Positions 43,971 to 56,524 of a stretch of DNA of 64,000 nt are shown here, in pieces. Origin of the DNA: Silene latifolia (taxonomy: Eukaryota; Streptophyta; Magnoliopsida; Caryophyllales; Caryophyllaceae); NCBI RefSeq assembly GCF_048544455.1, contig NC_133538.1, positions 142,535,922-142,599,921 of the forward strand. The letters run 5' to 3'. The position numbers and the translations under genes were made by a program. How positions within the stretch are numbered: position 1 is the first letter of the stretch; the number at the start of each line of letters is the position of its first letter. Under the pieces are notes generated by a model that saw only the letters and a program-made list of their open reading frames with translations, did not search any database and was not told the origin of the DNA.

Positions 43971-46743
43971 TTTGAGAAGGAATTATAAAAATTGTAATTA
44001 TAGAGTAAGTTTTAAAATAAAGTAATCAAATTTCCCTATTTTTTGTTTAACTATATAGACAATTGAGTTATAAAGAAGATTTTAGATTTGAATTAAAAAT
44101 TTCATGTGCAATTAGTATAAATAATATATTAGTGTCAATTGGCCGGATAATTATCATGGTAAAATACGCCATCTTGACTCTTGTTAGCTAAATTTGAGTC
44201 TCTACTCGGCCTTATTACTCAGGCGGCCTCAAAAAAAGTTGACTTACATAGATAAAACTAAATTATTCAGACGAAAATTACCATAGAATTAGTGAATTGA
44301 AATTACAAATTGTTAATCCGTTTTTCCATTTAATTGCACCCGTGCACATGACCAAATGAAAGTTTTGACCCGTACATATCTTAAAATGTAAATTCTGACC
44401 TAATTTTCATTTAGTACAAATTGTTACTTGGTAGACGGAACAAAATAAGAATTGACCCGTGCAAGTTTCAATTGTTTTTATTATATATTGTAATCATTTT
44501 ATTAGTATCTCATTGTATACTATTTATACTCGTTTTTATTGTGTTTTGTACCATTTTTTTATCAATTTGTAACCGGTCTCTCAAAAACTGAATTGGCAGA
44601 TCGTCTCTCAGGAGACCTACTCTAAGTTAATAATAGGAACATAGCACAATACAATCAGGTGAAGATGAAAAATTCGGGAGGACGTGTTAAATTGACCCGC
44701 TAAATCTTGACTTGCGATTTAAAAGGCCCGAAACAAAATAACCCCAAAATTTGGGGGGAAAAATGATTATATATCGGATGTACTATATCACTTAATATAT
44801 AATTGAATTTTTGTGTATTTTTTCTGAATTTTATAAAGTTTATAAGTTACATTTTAGTTTTTTTTACCTTAAACTTTTTCTGAGTTTATATCTAATGTTT
44901 TTTAGCTATGTTGTAATTTTTCGAGTTTAATGTTTAAGTGTATGAATTCAAAAGATTTATAATAAAACTCATAATTTTTAAAATAAAACTCAAATTTTTT
45001 ATCTTAAACCCAAAAACTATACCATATAATGTAATACATCAGATATATAGCCTACTTAATGCTAATTTGGGGTTAATATATGTGACCTAACTCACAAATA
45101 AGATAAATTAGCTAAATCTGTATATGTATATATAAATAGAAAAATACGTATTATAAGATTAATATTTTAAAAAAAGTGATTATATGATAATTTTTGTTTC
45201 AAGTTAAGATTTGGTACTCCTATATTTTGTTCACAATTTATATTATTTGTGAGAGTATTCTCATAAGAGGAACAAATTTATGAGATATAGAACGAATAAC
45301 AATATGAGATATCTTAATATACAAATTCGTATAAAGACGGTTTTAGTTTAAAACAATTCTTTCATCCGACTAAAGTAAAGTTGTAAATAAAAAAGTTATA
45401 AAGTGTCTTAAATTAAGACGGTGTTAAGTAGACCGATCTTAATAAGGCCCATCTAAATCAAATTTCAGAAAAAATGGCCCACATAAACACATCAAATGCC
45501 CATTATATTTTCTTATCAATTAAATTTTATATAAAATGCAAAAGAAAGTAGCCCTGGCCACTACAATCAGTTGCTCCAGCCTCCAAGCCTCCAACTTAGT
45601 AAGTAGCCGCTCCTCTACCCCTTTTGTCTCTTTTAATCCTTCTCCATCTCAATTTTTGATTAATTAATTTCAACAATCTTTGATTTAAACTTTACCCAAA
45701 AAAAAAACCCAATCTTTGATTATTGATTTCATCAGTCTTTTATGCAAAATTACTTCTGAGCATGTGACAATCCAAATCTAGTGCTCTTATATATTAGGTA
45801 TTTTCATATTAGACTGAATCCTTCTTATTTACTTGTGTAGTTATACTGATTTCGTTTTGATAATGTAAAATCTATTTTTTTGGTGATTAACAATTGAGCT
45901 GGATAATTTACGTGCATTTCTTTTATAAAAAAAAAATCATTTTTTTTGTTTATATGATCATTTTATAAATTTTCTTTTTAACTGAAGGTTATTTAAATTT
46001 TAATTATGATTTTTGGGTGTAAATAAGATGTACTCACTTGGTTATTAGTTATATTGGTTAATTATTAGCTATATTTATTTTCAAAAATTAATTACTACTA
46101 ATAATAATTTATTATTATTATTTTTACTGTAAAAAAAAATATACGAAACCCGTGCAAATTTTGTTAAATCCGTTATACAAAACTCGTGCAAATTTTGTTA
46201 AATCCCAATATAAAAAGTATAAGACTGCTGTAGTATGCTATATATGCAATGAAATCTATTTTTTGAAAATTATATAATCGATTCATAACTAATAATTTGT
46301 CAATTATAAAAAATTGTAAATAATGTTTTTAATAAATTATAAACTTGTATTGAGGTAAACTGTGAATTGTTGTAAACTTTTGTAAAGTTTAGCCTGTTGC
46401 TTCTCGCAGGTATCAAATATCAAATGTGTAATTAATTCTATCATAGAACGTGACCCGATTTTTCAGCAAAGAAAATTCTACTTTTGACTTTTTGACTTTT
46501 AACCACAGAGCGACACATAGGCTCTGTGGCTGTTCCTTTAATAAATAGGATAATTACTTGGAAGAGGTCATAAAGGTGGGATTTTCCCGTCAATTTTTCC
46601 TATAATTAAAGATGGTTACTAATATTTTCGAAAAAGAAAATAGTATTTTATAATAAATTTTTGTAAAATCGCCTGAAGAGAAGATGTCGATTTTTTAAAC
46701 TAGACTAGAGATTCATGAATCGCTCTATTTCTGCAATTAATCT
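43971..46743. other. AT-rich intergenic sequence, no gene
   Basis: I see no open frame of interest. Features are AAACCCGTGCAAATTTTGTT near 46146 and a near copy at 46187 (Helitron-end-like words) and AAGACGG words near 45415. A pyrimidine-rich stretch at 45590-45660 could be an old 5' untranslated region. One possible Helitron body lies to the right of 43948. Confidence 0.45.
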
Positions 46744-46747
46744 CGTT

Positions 46748-46877
46748 ATAGACGGATATATCCGTCTATAGCTATAGACGGGTCAAATATATTTGACAAG
46801 CAACAACTTGCATGGTGAGCTCCAAAAATGTCACCACTTTAATATATTTGACCCGTCTATAGCTATAGACGAATATC
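46748..46877. repeat. Fold-back MITE with GTCTATAGCTATAGAC arms
   Basis: Each arm has CGTCTATAGCTATAGACGGG (or its complement) and then TCAAATATATT. The right arm mirrors the left over about 40 bp. Each arm also holds its own palindrome GTCTATAGCTATAGAC. The loop is about 50 bp. Target duplication unclear. Confidence 0.72.
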
Positions 46878-47179
46878 ACTCATTTATAATGAGAATTTGT
46901 GCTATTTCTGTGTGGCAAATTGGCAATAGATGTCGCTTTTATAGTGACAAGTTGGTCGGACGAATTGAAATGACAATTAGAAACATAGATAAGGTGAAGT
47001 CTCGTAAGCTTTAGAAACGGATGATACTATGATTTAAGGTCCGTTAAAATGGCGGTCATGATTCACTCTATTACTTTCTTCTCTTTATTATTTTTCATTA
47101 CTTTTTAACGGTCCGAATTTTATCAGAACCATTTAAGGATAAAGTGTTTTGATGAGGTAAAAAGAATATAATTAATTTA

Positions 47180-47733
47180 GGGATATTTTACATGGTACCC
47201 CTCAATTTTTCGACTTTCTACATGGTACCCCTACACTTTTTAAAATATACATGGTACCCCTAATTGTTGTCATTATCACTAAGTGTACCCCTAAACTTTA
47301 TTTTCCATCAATTAAACTCATTTTTACGCGTTAGGTAATCACTTGGACGCGTAACCAAACTTGTCATTTATCATCCCATGACATAAGGACTCTATTAGGC
47401 TCAATATCCATCTCGGTCCTAATATTTATTGATATATATGGGCTACAAAATTTTTGACGGAAAATTTATTGATTCCTTCCCAAATTATCACATCCAAAGA
47501 TGGATATTAAGCCTAATAGAGTCCTTATGTCATGAGATGATAAATGACAAGCTTGGTTACGCGTCCCAAGTAATCACTTAACGTCTAAAACTGAGTTTAA
47601 TTGAAGGAAAAATAAAGTTTAGGGGTACACTTAGTGATAATGACAACAATTAGGGGTACCATGTATATTTTACAAAGTGTAGGGGTACTATGTAGAATGT
47701 CGAAAAATTGAGGAATACCATGTAAAATATTCC
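47180..47733. mobile_element. Long fold-back element, 554 bp
   Basis: Two arms of about 240 bp (47180-47421, 47493-47733) are inverted copies with few differences, around a 70 bp loop. Outer ends are GGATATTTTACATGG and CCATGTAAAATATTCC. ATGGTACCCCT-type words repeat three times per arm. The flanks ATTAATTTA and ATAATTTTA could be a decayed 9-bp duplication, which would suit a Mutator-type fold-back. No coding region. Confidence 0.82.
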
Positions 47734-48191
47734 ATAATTTTATAATGGTGTATTAAGAATAATGGACCATCTATTATTTTTAAGGTAATAGAGAGGATCT
47801 TCAGGCACAAAGTATATCTTAGATTCGTGAGGGGTCGCCTGCAGCCGGCTTCTTTTTGTTTTCCTTCACTTGTCTGCATTATTCTCTTTTCTCAATTTCA
47901 TCCATGCACTCTCATTATTGCTCCACTCTTCCCTTTCACTCTTTTCATATTCCATATTTCCATATATGCTTCTTTCTCCAATTATTTTGATAAATGAGTG
48001 AAAATTACGTATCTAAAATTAGATAGACAACTCTTAAAGAAATGTGCATCATAACCTAATAATAAAACTTCCAACTCTTATAAAAGCTACCATAATATTA
48101 ACGAATACTCTCTCTATTTATTGTCATTTGTTTACCTTTTTTTTAAAATTAAAGAATTTATTTATTTTTTTGACAGTGAAAGAAAATAGTG
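47734..48191. other. Unassigned spacer
   Basis: No gene. Pyrimidine-rich around 47850-47970. Confidence 0.45.
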
Positions 48192-48434
48192 TCAGACCAT
48201 TGCTAATTTAGCGATGGAGTGAGCGACCCTATCAAGTTTCCTAGGACGGTGACTTATCGAAATACAATGAAGTGAAAAAACCAAAGTTTGCAAGGATAAA
48301 ACAATTGCTTTAGCGTCTTGATCCATATCAACATAACCGCAGACTTGAAGGACCAAGTTTAGACAGTCACTAGTTGCTTCAATATGTCGATAACCGCAGA
48401 AAATTACCTCAGAGATTGCACATTTAAGCACCAT
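48192..48434 (-). pseudogene. LINE-type RNase H domain fragment
   Basis: An 80-residue minus frame reads ATSDCLNLVLQVCGY and, later, LHCISISHRPRKLDRVAHSI AKLAMV. The spacing of the DC..L pair and the final R..N/D..AH.LA block is that of the plant RVT_3 RNase H domain found at the C-terminus of LINE retrotransposons and of related host genes. Only this end is present, with no RT upstream on minus. Confidence 0.6.
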
Positions 48435-48616
48435 TGAGACGAAGGAATACGGAGTACAACTTAGTACTCATAATATATTTGATCTCTTTTAAACAAAGAT
48501 TGGGTATATATATTGTCATAAAACTAACTTGAGCTCAAAAGGTTAACCCAAGATTCGAAATTGACCGAATTCCATGAATTCATCCAAACCAACGTGAACT
48601 TTACCCGAGTATTGTT

Positions 48617-50003
48617 TGTAATACCTCAGATATTTGAGCTGCTGGGTACTCTATCGAGTAAGGCTTACTCTGTCGAGTAAGTTTTTGACGCTTTCTCGAG
48701 AGTGTTCTGCTTCGTAGTTACTCGATCGAGTAAGGGTAACTCGATCGAGTAGGCGGTACTCGATCGAGTACGTTAGTTACTCGATCAAGTATGTCGTGTT
48801 TTACGGTTTTCGGCCGGGTTTGATAGTAATGCGTGAAGAGGTATTTAAAGCTATTTCGACAGTTTCTTTTACTTTTACTTTCACTTTCTAAACCTTTTAC
48901 AAAAGAAAAACAAAGCGACATTCAATCCTCTTCTCTCTTTGCTATCAAATCAAGGCTAGGGGTGTCGGATTTCTGAGATCGTCATACCTTTGTGATCGTC
49001 ATATTGTGGGTAAGATTTCTATATTGTTTTTATGTCAAATAGTTAATGTTTCTTAAACCCTAATTGGGTGATTTTGGGGGTTTTTGTGAGTGATTATGTG
49101 TAGATTTGTAATTATGTGATTATTGATTATAGGAGGTGATTTCATAGAGGAACCTTTTTGATCCGCTGATTTGATTGTTGGTGATTTCGTCTCAGGTAGG
49201 GTTTCCCTACTCAGCTGACTGCGTAAATAATATAAGATGGCATGATTGTTTGATTAGCATGATTATTATTATCGTACTTTGGATTTGGCATGTTACATTG
49301 GTTTTGTGGATTGGTTGTTTGTCTATGGTTCTCGAGGGGCGCCCTCGGCTGAGTGGAGTCAGTTGCAGGAGTGGCTTCATGCCTTTGATTCGCCCCTTGT
49401 GGTTCCCGTCACAAGGGGGATGTGCATATTAATGGACATGGGTTATTCACTCTATGGTGTTGAGCGGGGCTTAGGTGGTACGGCTGCGGTCCCCATTGGC
49501 GGTGTGGAATATTTGTTGCGATGGATATTCTGGCAGGGCTACACACGTTAGTGTGTAGTCAGGTGATTGGTGATGAGATGGAGTTGGAGAAATGTGTTTG
49601 TGTAATTGGAAGTTGTTGATTACTTATTTTGTTTATGCGGTAACTGGCCCCGTTTAATTGTTTTGAAAATTGTGGTGATTCATTCGGGGATGGTGAGCAT
49701 TTGATTAGCAGATATATCTTTGGAGTACGCGCGGGATCTAGCTGAGAATGGAGTCACGATGTGTCAGAGTCTTTGTCTTCCGCTGTGTTGTCATGACAGT
49801 TTTATCTTAGTTGGATTTCCGTTTGAGACAGTTGTATTTATATTTCAGTTTTGGTTTGTAATGTAGGCACATTAAACTTTTATACTTAAAGTACGTTTCT
49901 TAATGGTCTCTTTTGATTACTATACCTCGGGTAACCGAGATGGTAGCATCTCCATGTGCTAGGGTGGTCTTGATAAGGCACCTTGGTGTATAAGGGTGTT
50001 ACA
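48617..50003 (+). repeat. 5' LTR of chromovirus B
   Basis: 1,387 bp, TGTAATACCTCAG to AGGGTGTTACA, next to a tRNA-Met primer site. It has six palindromic units: 48647, 48666, 48719, 48738, 48757 and 48778. Confidence 0.88.
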
Positions 50004-50006
50004 AAG

Positions 50007-50018
50007 TGGTATCAGAGC
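50007..50018 (+). promoter_or_regulatory. Primer binding site, initiator tRNA-Met
   Basis: TGGTATCAGAGC, 3 bp after the LTR. It fixes the plus orientation of element B. Confidence 0.92.
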
Positions 50019-50799
50019 GACAATTTTGGAACATGTAACCAAGACGGGCCTTTCTATGCTTTTTAATTCTGGGGTTCCCATGTATCTTTGAACAGAAGCT
50101 TTGCATACGGCTCTTATTGTTATCAAACCTACACCACTTCTAAATCACAGGTCTTCCTATGAAATCCTACATCCACCAGCTGACGTGTCTACTCGAATGA
50201 CTCTCTTATACAGTATGCAGAGTGCTTGCTTCAGCTCCAGCTACTAAAGCCAACCAATAGACCTGTTCATACAACAATATTCTAACTCGTCTTCCTGCTC
50301 CAGTTCCTTATGCCTTCGTTCGTTCTTTTCTTAAATTTCTTTTAATTTTCTTTAAATTCTTATTATTAGTCTTAATATTCTATTTCCTAATTATATTACT
50401 TAATTCTTTAATTAATCTTAATGGATGAGAATTTACCATTAATATTTAATATTCTATATTTAATAACCGTAAGATAAGTTAATATTTTCTCGTCTTTCTT
50501 TAATATTTTTTTTTTATAATAATTATGAACCTAAGGAATGTAGAGAGTCAACTTATAATAAACTCGGGTAGGAGTTGTTAGGAGTTAATGCAAAGGCTTG
50601 GGAGACGTCCTAAAGTCGCGATTTTGCCCTTGCAACTTTGAACCGGTCACTATGGGGTGTCATGGGATCGCTACTTCTTTAATGTTGTTTCATATGCATA
50701 TGTTGGATGAAGTGTGTGGTTGAATGGATGATTTGGTTGGAAAAAGGTGAAATACATGTTGCCTAAGAGTATGAATTTCATGATTAAGAGCATATTTAT
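50019..50799 (+). other. Leader of chromovirus B, gag 5' part missing
   Basis: No frame for the N-terminal gag domain is found. AT-rich leader runs to about 50520, then short gag-like spacer. The first two thirds of gag appear to be deleted. Confidence 0.6.
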
Positions 50800-53610
50800 G
50801 TGACAGAAGTGGATTTTATGGAAAAGCTACCAGCGGGGGCTCTTACCTATGTGAAAGAGGTTTATGAGAGAGCTGGACGGGCTGAAAAGTTGGTCGAAAT
50901 GGCCAAGGAAACTAGAGAGAAGGGCTCGGAAAAGAGGAAGGCTGAGAGTGATGGCGGTGTCCAATCTGGTTACAAGCGTGGTAACCACAATCAGGTAAAG
51001 GCTATTTCTTCTGGATTGGGTTTCAGTGGAGGATCTTCTTACGGGCGTGGTCGCGGTAGTAGCAGCAGCTGGAGTATCACATGTTTTAACTGTGGCGGTA
51101 TTGGTCATAAGAGACATGAGTGTACTAGTGCAGTTGGGAGGGGTTTCCAGAGACAGTCTCAGGGGAGCTTTTCTCAGGGACCGATGCAAAGCTATGCAAG
51201 TAATCGGTCAGCTGAGTCGCGGAATAACCAAGGTGGGCAAAGTAATAACAATGGTGGTTCCAACCGCAATGGTGGTAATTCTTATCAGCGACCGGGGGCT
51301 AATAACAATCAGGGGTCAGCTGCCAAGCCTACTAAATCAGCTAGTACGGTTCAAAAGGGGGAGGTCAAAAGAGCAGTGGCAAACTTTTCATGATGGATAA
51401 GCAAGCTGCAGAGGATGATGCTCACGTGATCACCAGTACTTTTCTTGTTAACAACGTTCCTACTTTTGTTTTATTTGATTCAGGGGCGTCACACTCTTTT
51501 GTATCGTCAAGTCATGCTAAGTCTATGGGTTTGGGGAAGTTTGTGTCTGTATAAGATGAAGTCTTTATACCGTCTGGGGAGTCAGTGTCATGTGGGAAAC
51601 TGTATAAAAGGGTGTCTATAGTTATTGGGCAAGTTGATCTTCCAGTTGACTTGTTGGAGTATCCTATGGATGGTTTTAAGATGATAGTCGGGATAGACCG
51701 GTTGGGTAAGTATAAAGCTAGAATAGACTGTCACCAAAAGAAAGTGTCTTTACGAGGTCCTAAGGGGGGTAGTGTGTCTTATCGTGGGTTTGTTGTCAAA
51801 CCCAAAGTCAAAGTGATTGCAGCAGTGACCTTAAAGTCTTACTTGAGGAAAGGGTGTCCTATGATACTTTGACATGTGAAAGAGACTAGTATTGTAGAAC
51901 CGACATCAGCTGAGATACCAGTGGTGGGAGAGTTTCAAGATGTTTTTTCGGATGAGATACCGGGATTACCGCCGAAGAGTGAGATCGACTTTAGTGTGGA
52001 GTTGAAACCAGGGACGGGGCCGATCTCTAAGGCCTCGTACCGTATGGGTCCTAAGGAGTTGGTGGAGTTAAATAAACAGTTGAATGATTTGGTTGACAAG
52101 GGGTAAATTAGACCTAGTGTATCGCCTTGAACTAAACTAGTCTTGTTTATGAAGAAGAAGGATGAGAGTTTAAGGGTGTGTATCGACTATAGAGAGTTGA
52201 ACCATGCTATAGTGAAGAATAGGTATCCTTTACCAAGAATAGATGATCCTTTTGACCAGTTGAGTAGAGCTGGTGTCTTTTCAAAGATCGATCTAAGGTC
52301 CGGGTACCATCAGGTGAGGATTTGGGATGAAGACATACCAAAGACAACTTTTTGATCGCAGTATGGTTACTATGAGTATGTGGTGATGCCGTTTGAGTTT
52401 GTGGTGGTGTTTATAGATGACATCTTAGTCTATTCTAAGACTAAGGAGAAGTATGAGGAGCACTTACGATTGGTGTTGCAAACTCTATGTGACAACCAAT
52501 TGTATGCAAAGTTGTCTAAGTGTGAGTTCTGGTTAGAGAAAGTGGCTCTTCTGGGCCATGTGATTTCTAATGAGGGTATATCTGTTGATCCCAACAAGAT
52601 TGAGGCGGTGTCTAACTGGGAGGCGCCAAAGAATGTGGCCGAGATCGGGAGTTTCTTGGGTTTGTCAGGATACTATCGCCGGTTCGTGAAAGACTTTTCA
52701 AAGATTACCAGACCTATGACAACTTTGATGAGGAAAGAGAACAGGTTTCGTTGGGATGAAAGTTGTGAGACAGTGTTCCAAACATTAAAGGAGCGTTTAA
52801 CCATAACTCCAGTCTTGGCTTTACCTGAAGGGAGTGAGAATTTCAAGGTGTATACAGATGCTTCGAAGAACGGGTTGGGTTGTGTGTTGATGCAAAACGG
52901 GAAAGTCATTGCCTATACTTCTAGGCAATTGAAGTCTTATGAGGAGAACTATCCGATGCATGATCTAGAGTTAGGTGCAGTTGTTTTTGCTCTCAAGATT
53001 TGGAGACACTATCTATATGGGGCGACCTTTAAGGTGTTTTCTGATCACAAAAGTTTAAAGTGCATCTTTACTCAGAAGGAGTTGAACATGACACAGAGGA
53101 GGTGGATGGAGCTCATTGGAGACTATGACATGGATATTATATACCATGAAGGGAAAGCGAATGTTGTGGCTGATGCGTTGAGTAGGGAGAGTGTGCATTC
53201 TCTATGCACAGCTATGTCACTGATGAGGTTAAAGGATGAAGTGACCAAGATGGGGATACATGTGATCCAGAAGGGCGATGCTAAGGCAGATTTAACAGTT
53301 GAACTAGATCTTTATGATGATATTCGCAGGAAACAAGCTCTTGATCCTAAGATTCTGGAGTCGTGGGCTGGAGTAGAGAAGAGGACAGTGTGTCGGTTCT
53401 CGGTTCATTCTGATGAGAGTGTTCGATTTGATGGGAGATGGTGTGTGCCTAAGGATGGGGAGTTGAAAAAGATGATCATGACAGAGGCTTATTGCACTCT
53501 GTATTCAGTGCATCCAGGTGGTGACAACCTTTATAAGGATCTTAAGCAGACATTTTGGTGGCCTGGGATGAAGAGGGACACAGCTGAGTTTGTGGCTCGA
53601 TGTTTGACTT
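50800..53610 (+). pseudogene. Chromovirus B gag-pol (Tekay/Del-like), broken
   Basis: Gag C-terminus at 50800-51393 with knuckle CFNCGGIGHKRHEC. The frame then shifts to protease (DSGASHSFVSS at 51477) with a stop at 51552. After that: linker, stop at 51870, RT at 52143 onward ([33 protein letters not shown]), stops at 52104, 52128 and 52353. There is an in-frame loss of about 23 codons between VMPF and [13 protein letters not shown] (52392). RNase H is well kept ([22 protein letters not shown]). The integrase begins with [18 protein letters not shown] and is cut inside its HHCC zinc finger at 53610, where another LTR starts. It is close in sequence to the element at 10207-13009. Confidence 0.9.
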
Positions 53611-54249
53611 TGTAATACCACAAGTTTCGGTATAGAGGTTACTCGACCGAGTGGGCCTTACTCGGTCGAGTAAGGTGTTGGGTATTATGAGTTTGGGTTC
53701 TGGTGAGTCAGTATTCGATCGAGTATGAAGATACTCGGTCTAGTTGGGTGTACTCGATCGAGTACTCCATGTACTCGATCGAGTACCCGGTCAGGTACGG
53801 GTAATTTCCGGAGATTCGATTAAAAGAGTTGAGGGGTATTTATTATATTTCGTCCGTTTCTAAATCATTTTACAATCCCTAAAAGTTACTACGACTCTCT
53901 CTCAACTCTCTTAATCATTTTCCAAGCAAGGATCAAGCCTTTGTGATTTCGGGTTGCATCTATCGTTGTTGTAAGTCTCTAGCTTTTCGAGTTTAGATTA
54001 GTTTGAGTTATGGTAAACCCTAGTTTGGGTTAATTTGGGGGTTTAGGGTTTGGTCATCATATGTGTGTTGATTGTTGATTATCATTGTTGTAGGTGACGA
54101 TGTGGTATTAGTTATGCATTTATATGATTGATTTCAACGTAGCGGATTGCGAAAAGGTAGGGTTTCCCTACTCGGTTTACTGTTTAATCATTATAAGTAT
54201 ATGTTTGTATTGTTGTACGGTTGTTTATCTGCTGATCGTTGTTGATGTG
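53611..54249 (+). repeat. LTR of a third chromovirus, left part
   Basis: TGTAATACCACAAGTTTCGG opens exactly where the integrase frame of element B breaks. It resembles the LTR at 17464-18792 more than B's own LTR, so it is a separate insertion. Palindromic units lie at 53640, 53659, 53712, 53732, 53751 and 53772. It is cut by the Athila insertion at 54250. Confidence 0.75.
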
Positions 54250-55642
54250 TGACAGGCTAAAGTCGTATGCCTCAAATTAACAATTTATATCACTTAAATC
54301 CAAATACTAAACATTAGTAAAGCGGAAATAAGGGTCGAACCCAAGGGAATCAGATTAACAATTTATGCAAATTAAAATGTAGGAAAGGACGATCTTTAAT
54401 GTAATTAAAGATCGTAGTAACAAAAGGGGGGGGGGGGGGGGGATTTGAGTTGATTTTCTAATAAACTAAGATTAATACCTAATGCAAATTGAGTAATAAA
54501 ACTAATGACTTTCGGTGTATCAAATAATTTGAAAGGGTCTTAGAGCCAAGCATATATCCACACTCAATAACAATTGATCACTGTAAGACAGTTTCAATTA
54601 CTAATCTTGATTACTCTATCGTGAATGACAAATTCCAATTCTCCTTAAGAATAGTTAATTAAAACGAATCCCATTCTTAATCAACCCTAACTGTTAAACA
54701 ACCTTAACAATCCAGTTCAAGATTTAATTCAACAACAGCAATATAAAATAGAGAACTCGATAGAGAATAAATAATGCATACAATCCAGTTGCACTTTAGA
54801 TATTTATGTGAATCGCTTCTAAGTACTAATATCAACGTATCCCGTTCAATATTAATTCCTAGCTGTTACTAGCGTAGAGTTAATCAATAAATCCTATTCA
54901 ATTAACAAAACTAACAATAGAATGAAGAAATCAATCACTAGTTGTACACCTAGCAATAATCAATCGACATTCATAAAATTAATAACTAAGCAATTCACAA
55001 TAATCAAGACAAGAAATTAAAATATTCAAACTCACAATCGTATTAAGAGTTCTTCAATTGCTTGAATCCAAGAAGAAAGATTAGTTACACATCGTCTGCT
55101 GATAACAATAATAGGGTTTTTTTTCTTCTCAAAGTTGTGTCTATCTTTTTCTAAAACTAAAATAATAAGTTATATAGTAATAAGGTAAATAATTAAAGTA
55201 GGAAATAAAGTACTAAAAATAATAATAATAATAAAATTCATCGGAACAAACCGAGTCAATTAAGGAAACAAAACACGAGAATTTAATTGGACGCAAAGTT
55301 GGACGCACACACAGCAGCACGCGCTTCAGTCGCGCCTTGGTCGCGCACAGGTCGAATGCAGGTTGAACGCAGGTCACGCAATAGGTGCTGCCGCTGCCTT
55401 TTTCTTTTGATTTATGCGCGCTCAATTAGCGCACCTTAAGCGCACACGTCTCATGTATCTCCATAGGTATCCGGGCCTATCTCTCCTCGGACTTGGACTC
55501 CGTTCTAAACTTGTAAAGCCGGCGCAATAGCTAACCAAAGCTTACTAACAAGTAACCTACAATTAAACTCCATAACACTACTTCAAACCGTCAAAACCAT
55601 ACTAATTCGCTCCAAATAACTAAGACTAAATGAGTCGTATCA
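54250..55642 (-). repeat. 3' LTR of Athila element
   Basis: Plus-orientation ends are TGACAGGCTAAAGTCG and ACTAAATGAGTCGTATCA, so on minus it begins TGATACGACTCATTTAG, a familiar Athila LTR start. Length about 1,393 bp; the left edge could be 2 bp off. It was inserted into the chromovirus LTR beginning at 53611. Its right partner lies outside the window. Confidence 0.82.
54426..54442. repeat. Run of 17 G
   Basis: Uninterrupted G tract inside the Athila LTR. Its length may vary or be misassembled. Confidence 0.9.
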
Positions 55643-55654
55643 AATTCCCCATGC
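55643..55654 (-). other. Polypurine tract of Athila element
   Basis: On minus GCATGGGGAATT lies directly before TGATACGACTC. Confidence 0.7.
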
Positions 55655-56524
55655 TTGAACTTTTACTCGTCCTCGATGTAAAACCAAAGGACACAATGAA
55701 AAAGCATACCAACACCAGCTCAAACCCAGCACATGGTAGAAAAATGACCAACAACAAGAATGCTCACTTCCCTCTCAGGCCCTCCAAAGCACCCTCAAAA
55801 AGTGTAATCATTTCCACCGCCTAACAAAGAGTAACACACCCACATCCTCAAAATACAAAAGAGCAAAGTAACAATAATTAGTGACGGTAGTCACCACAAT
55901 ACAGCAATAGAAAATAATGCTACGCCCCTTATCGCTCCATCCTAACCAAAAATTCACAAGGCTCACAACAAAAACCAACTAGCCATGTGTATAATCCTGG
56001 ACACCTCTACTCCACTCACTAGCACTAAACCAACAACCGCATAAAGAAAGTGCAAACAACAACAATGAAGCACAACGATTCTTCTCACCTTAGCCACTAG
56101 TCCTACCCGACCGACCTTCTTTAGCACCCTTCTTATGACGCCACACCAAAAACAGGACACAAAAATTAGTGTGAAATGGTTTTTTTTCCTAAATCTCTCA
56201 TTTTGCCTAGAGCGCCCGCCCTTGCGGGTTTTCACTCTAGCTATTTTCCTCACACTACTCTCGTGGCACGTATCTCAATTCTTCATTTTACCTGGAGCGC
56301 CCTTTCGGGTTTTCACCTAGCCGGGTACTTCTCTTTTTGTTTTTTTCATTTTTTTTTTTCGTTTTTTCTGTTTTTATTTATTTATTTATTATGAGCGAAA
56401 TAAATTACAAGTGACGGACTAAAATATGTACAATAGTGTATATACCCCTCCCCATGCTTTAATTCAACATTGTCCCCAATGTTGTACGGGAACACAAAAG
56501 AAAAGGGAAAGGGCATACCACTAG
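55655..56524 (-). other. Athila 3' untranslated region
   Basis: Between the env-like frame and the polypurine tract. Two similar motifs with GAGCGCCC...GGGTTTTCAC lie at 56210-56245 and 56296-56325. A T-rich tract spans 56335-56395. No gene is supported. Confidence 0.6.

Noticed and set aside
45590-45760. Pyrimidine-rich stretch as first exon of a host gene
   Set aside because: No open frame or splice-linked exon follows within several kb.
53611-54249. This block as the 3' LTR of chromovirus B
   Set aside because: Its first 40 bases differ from B's own LTR at 48617 and resemble the LTR at 18792, so it is another subfamily.
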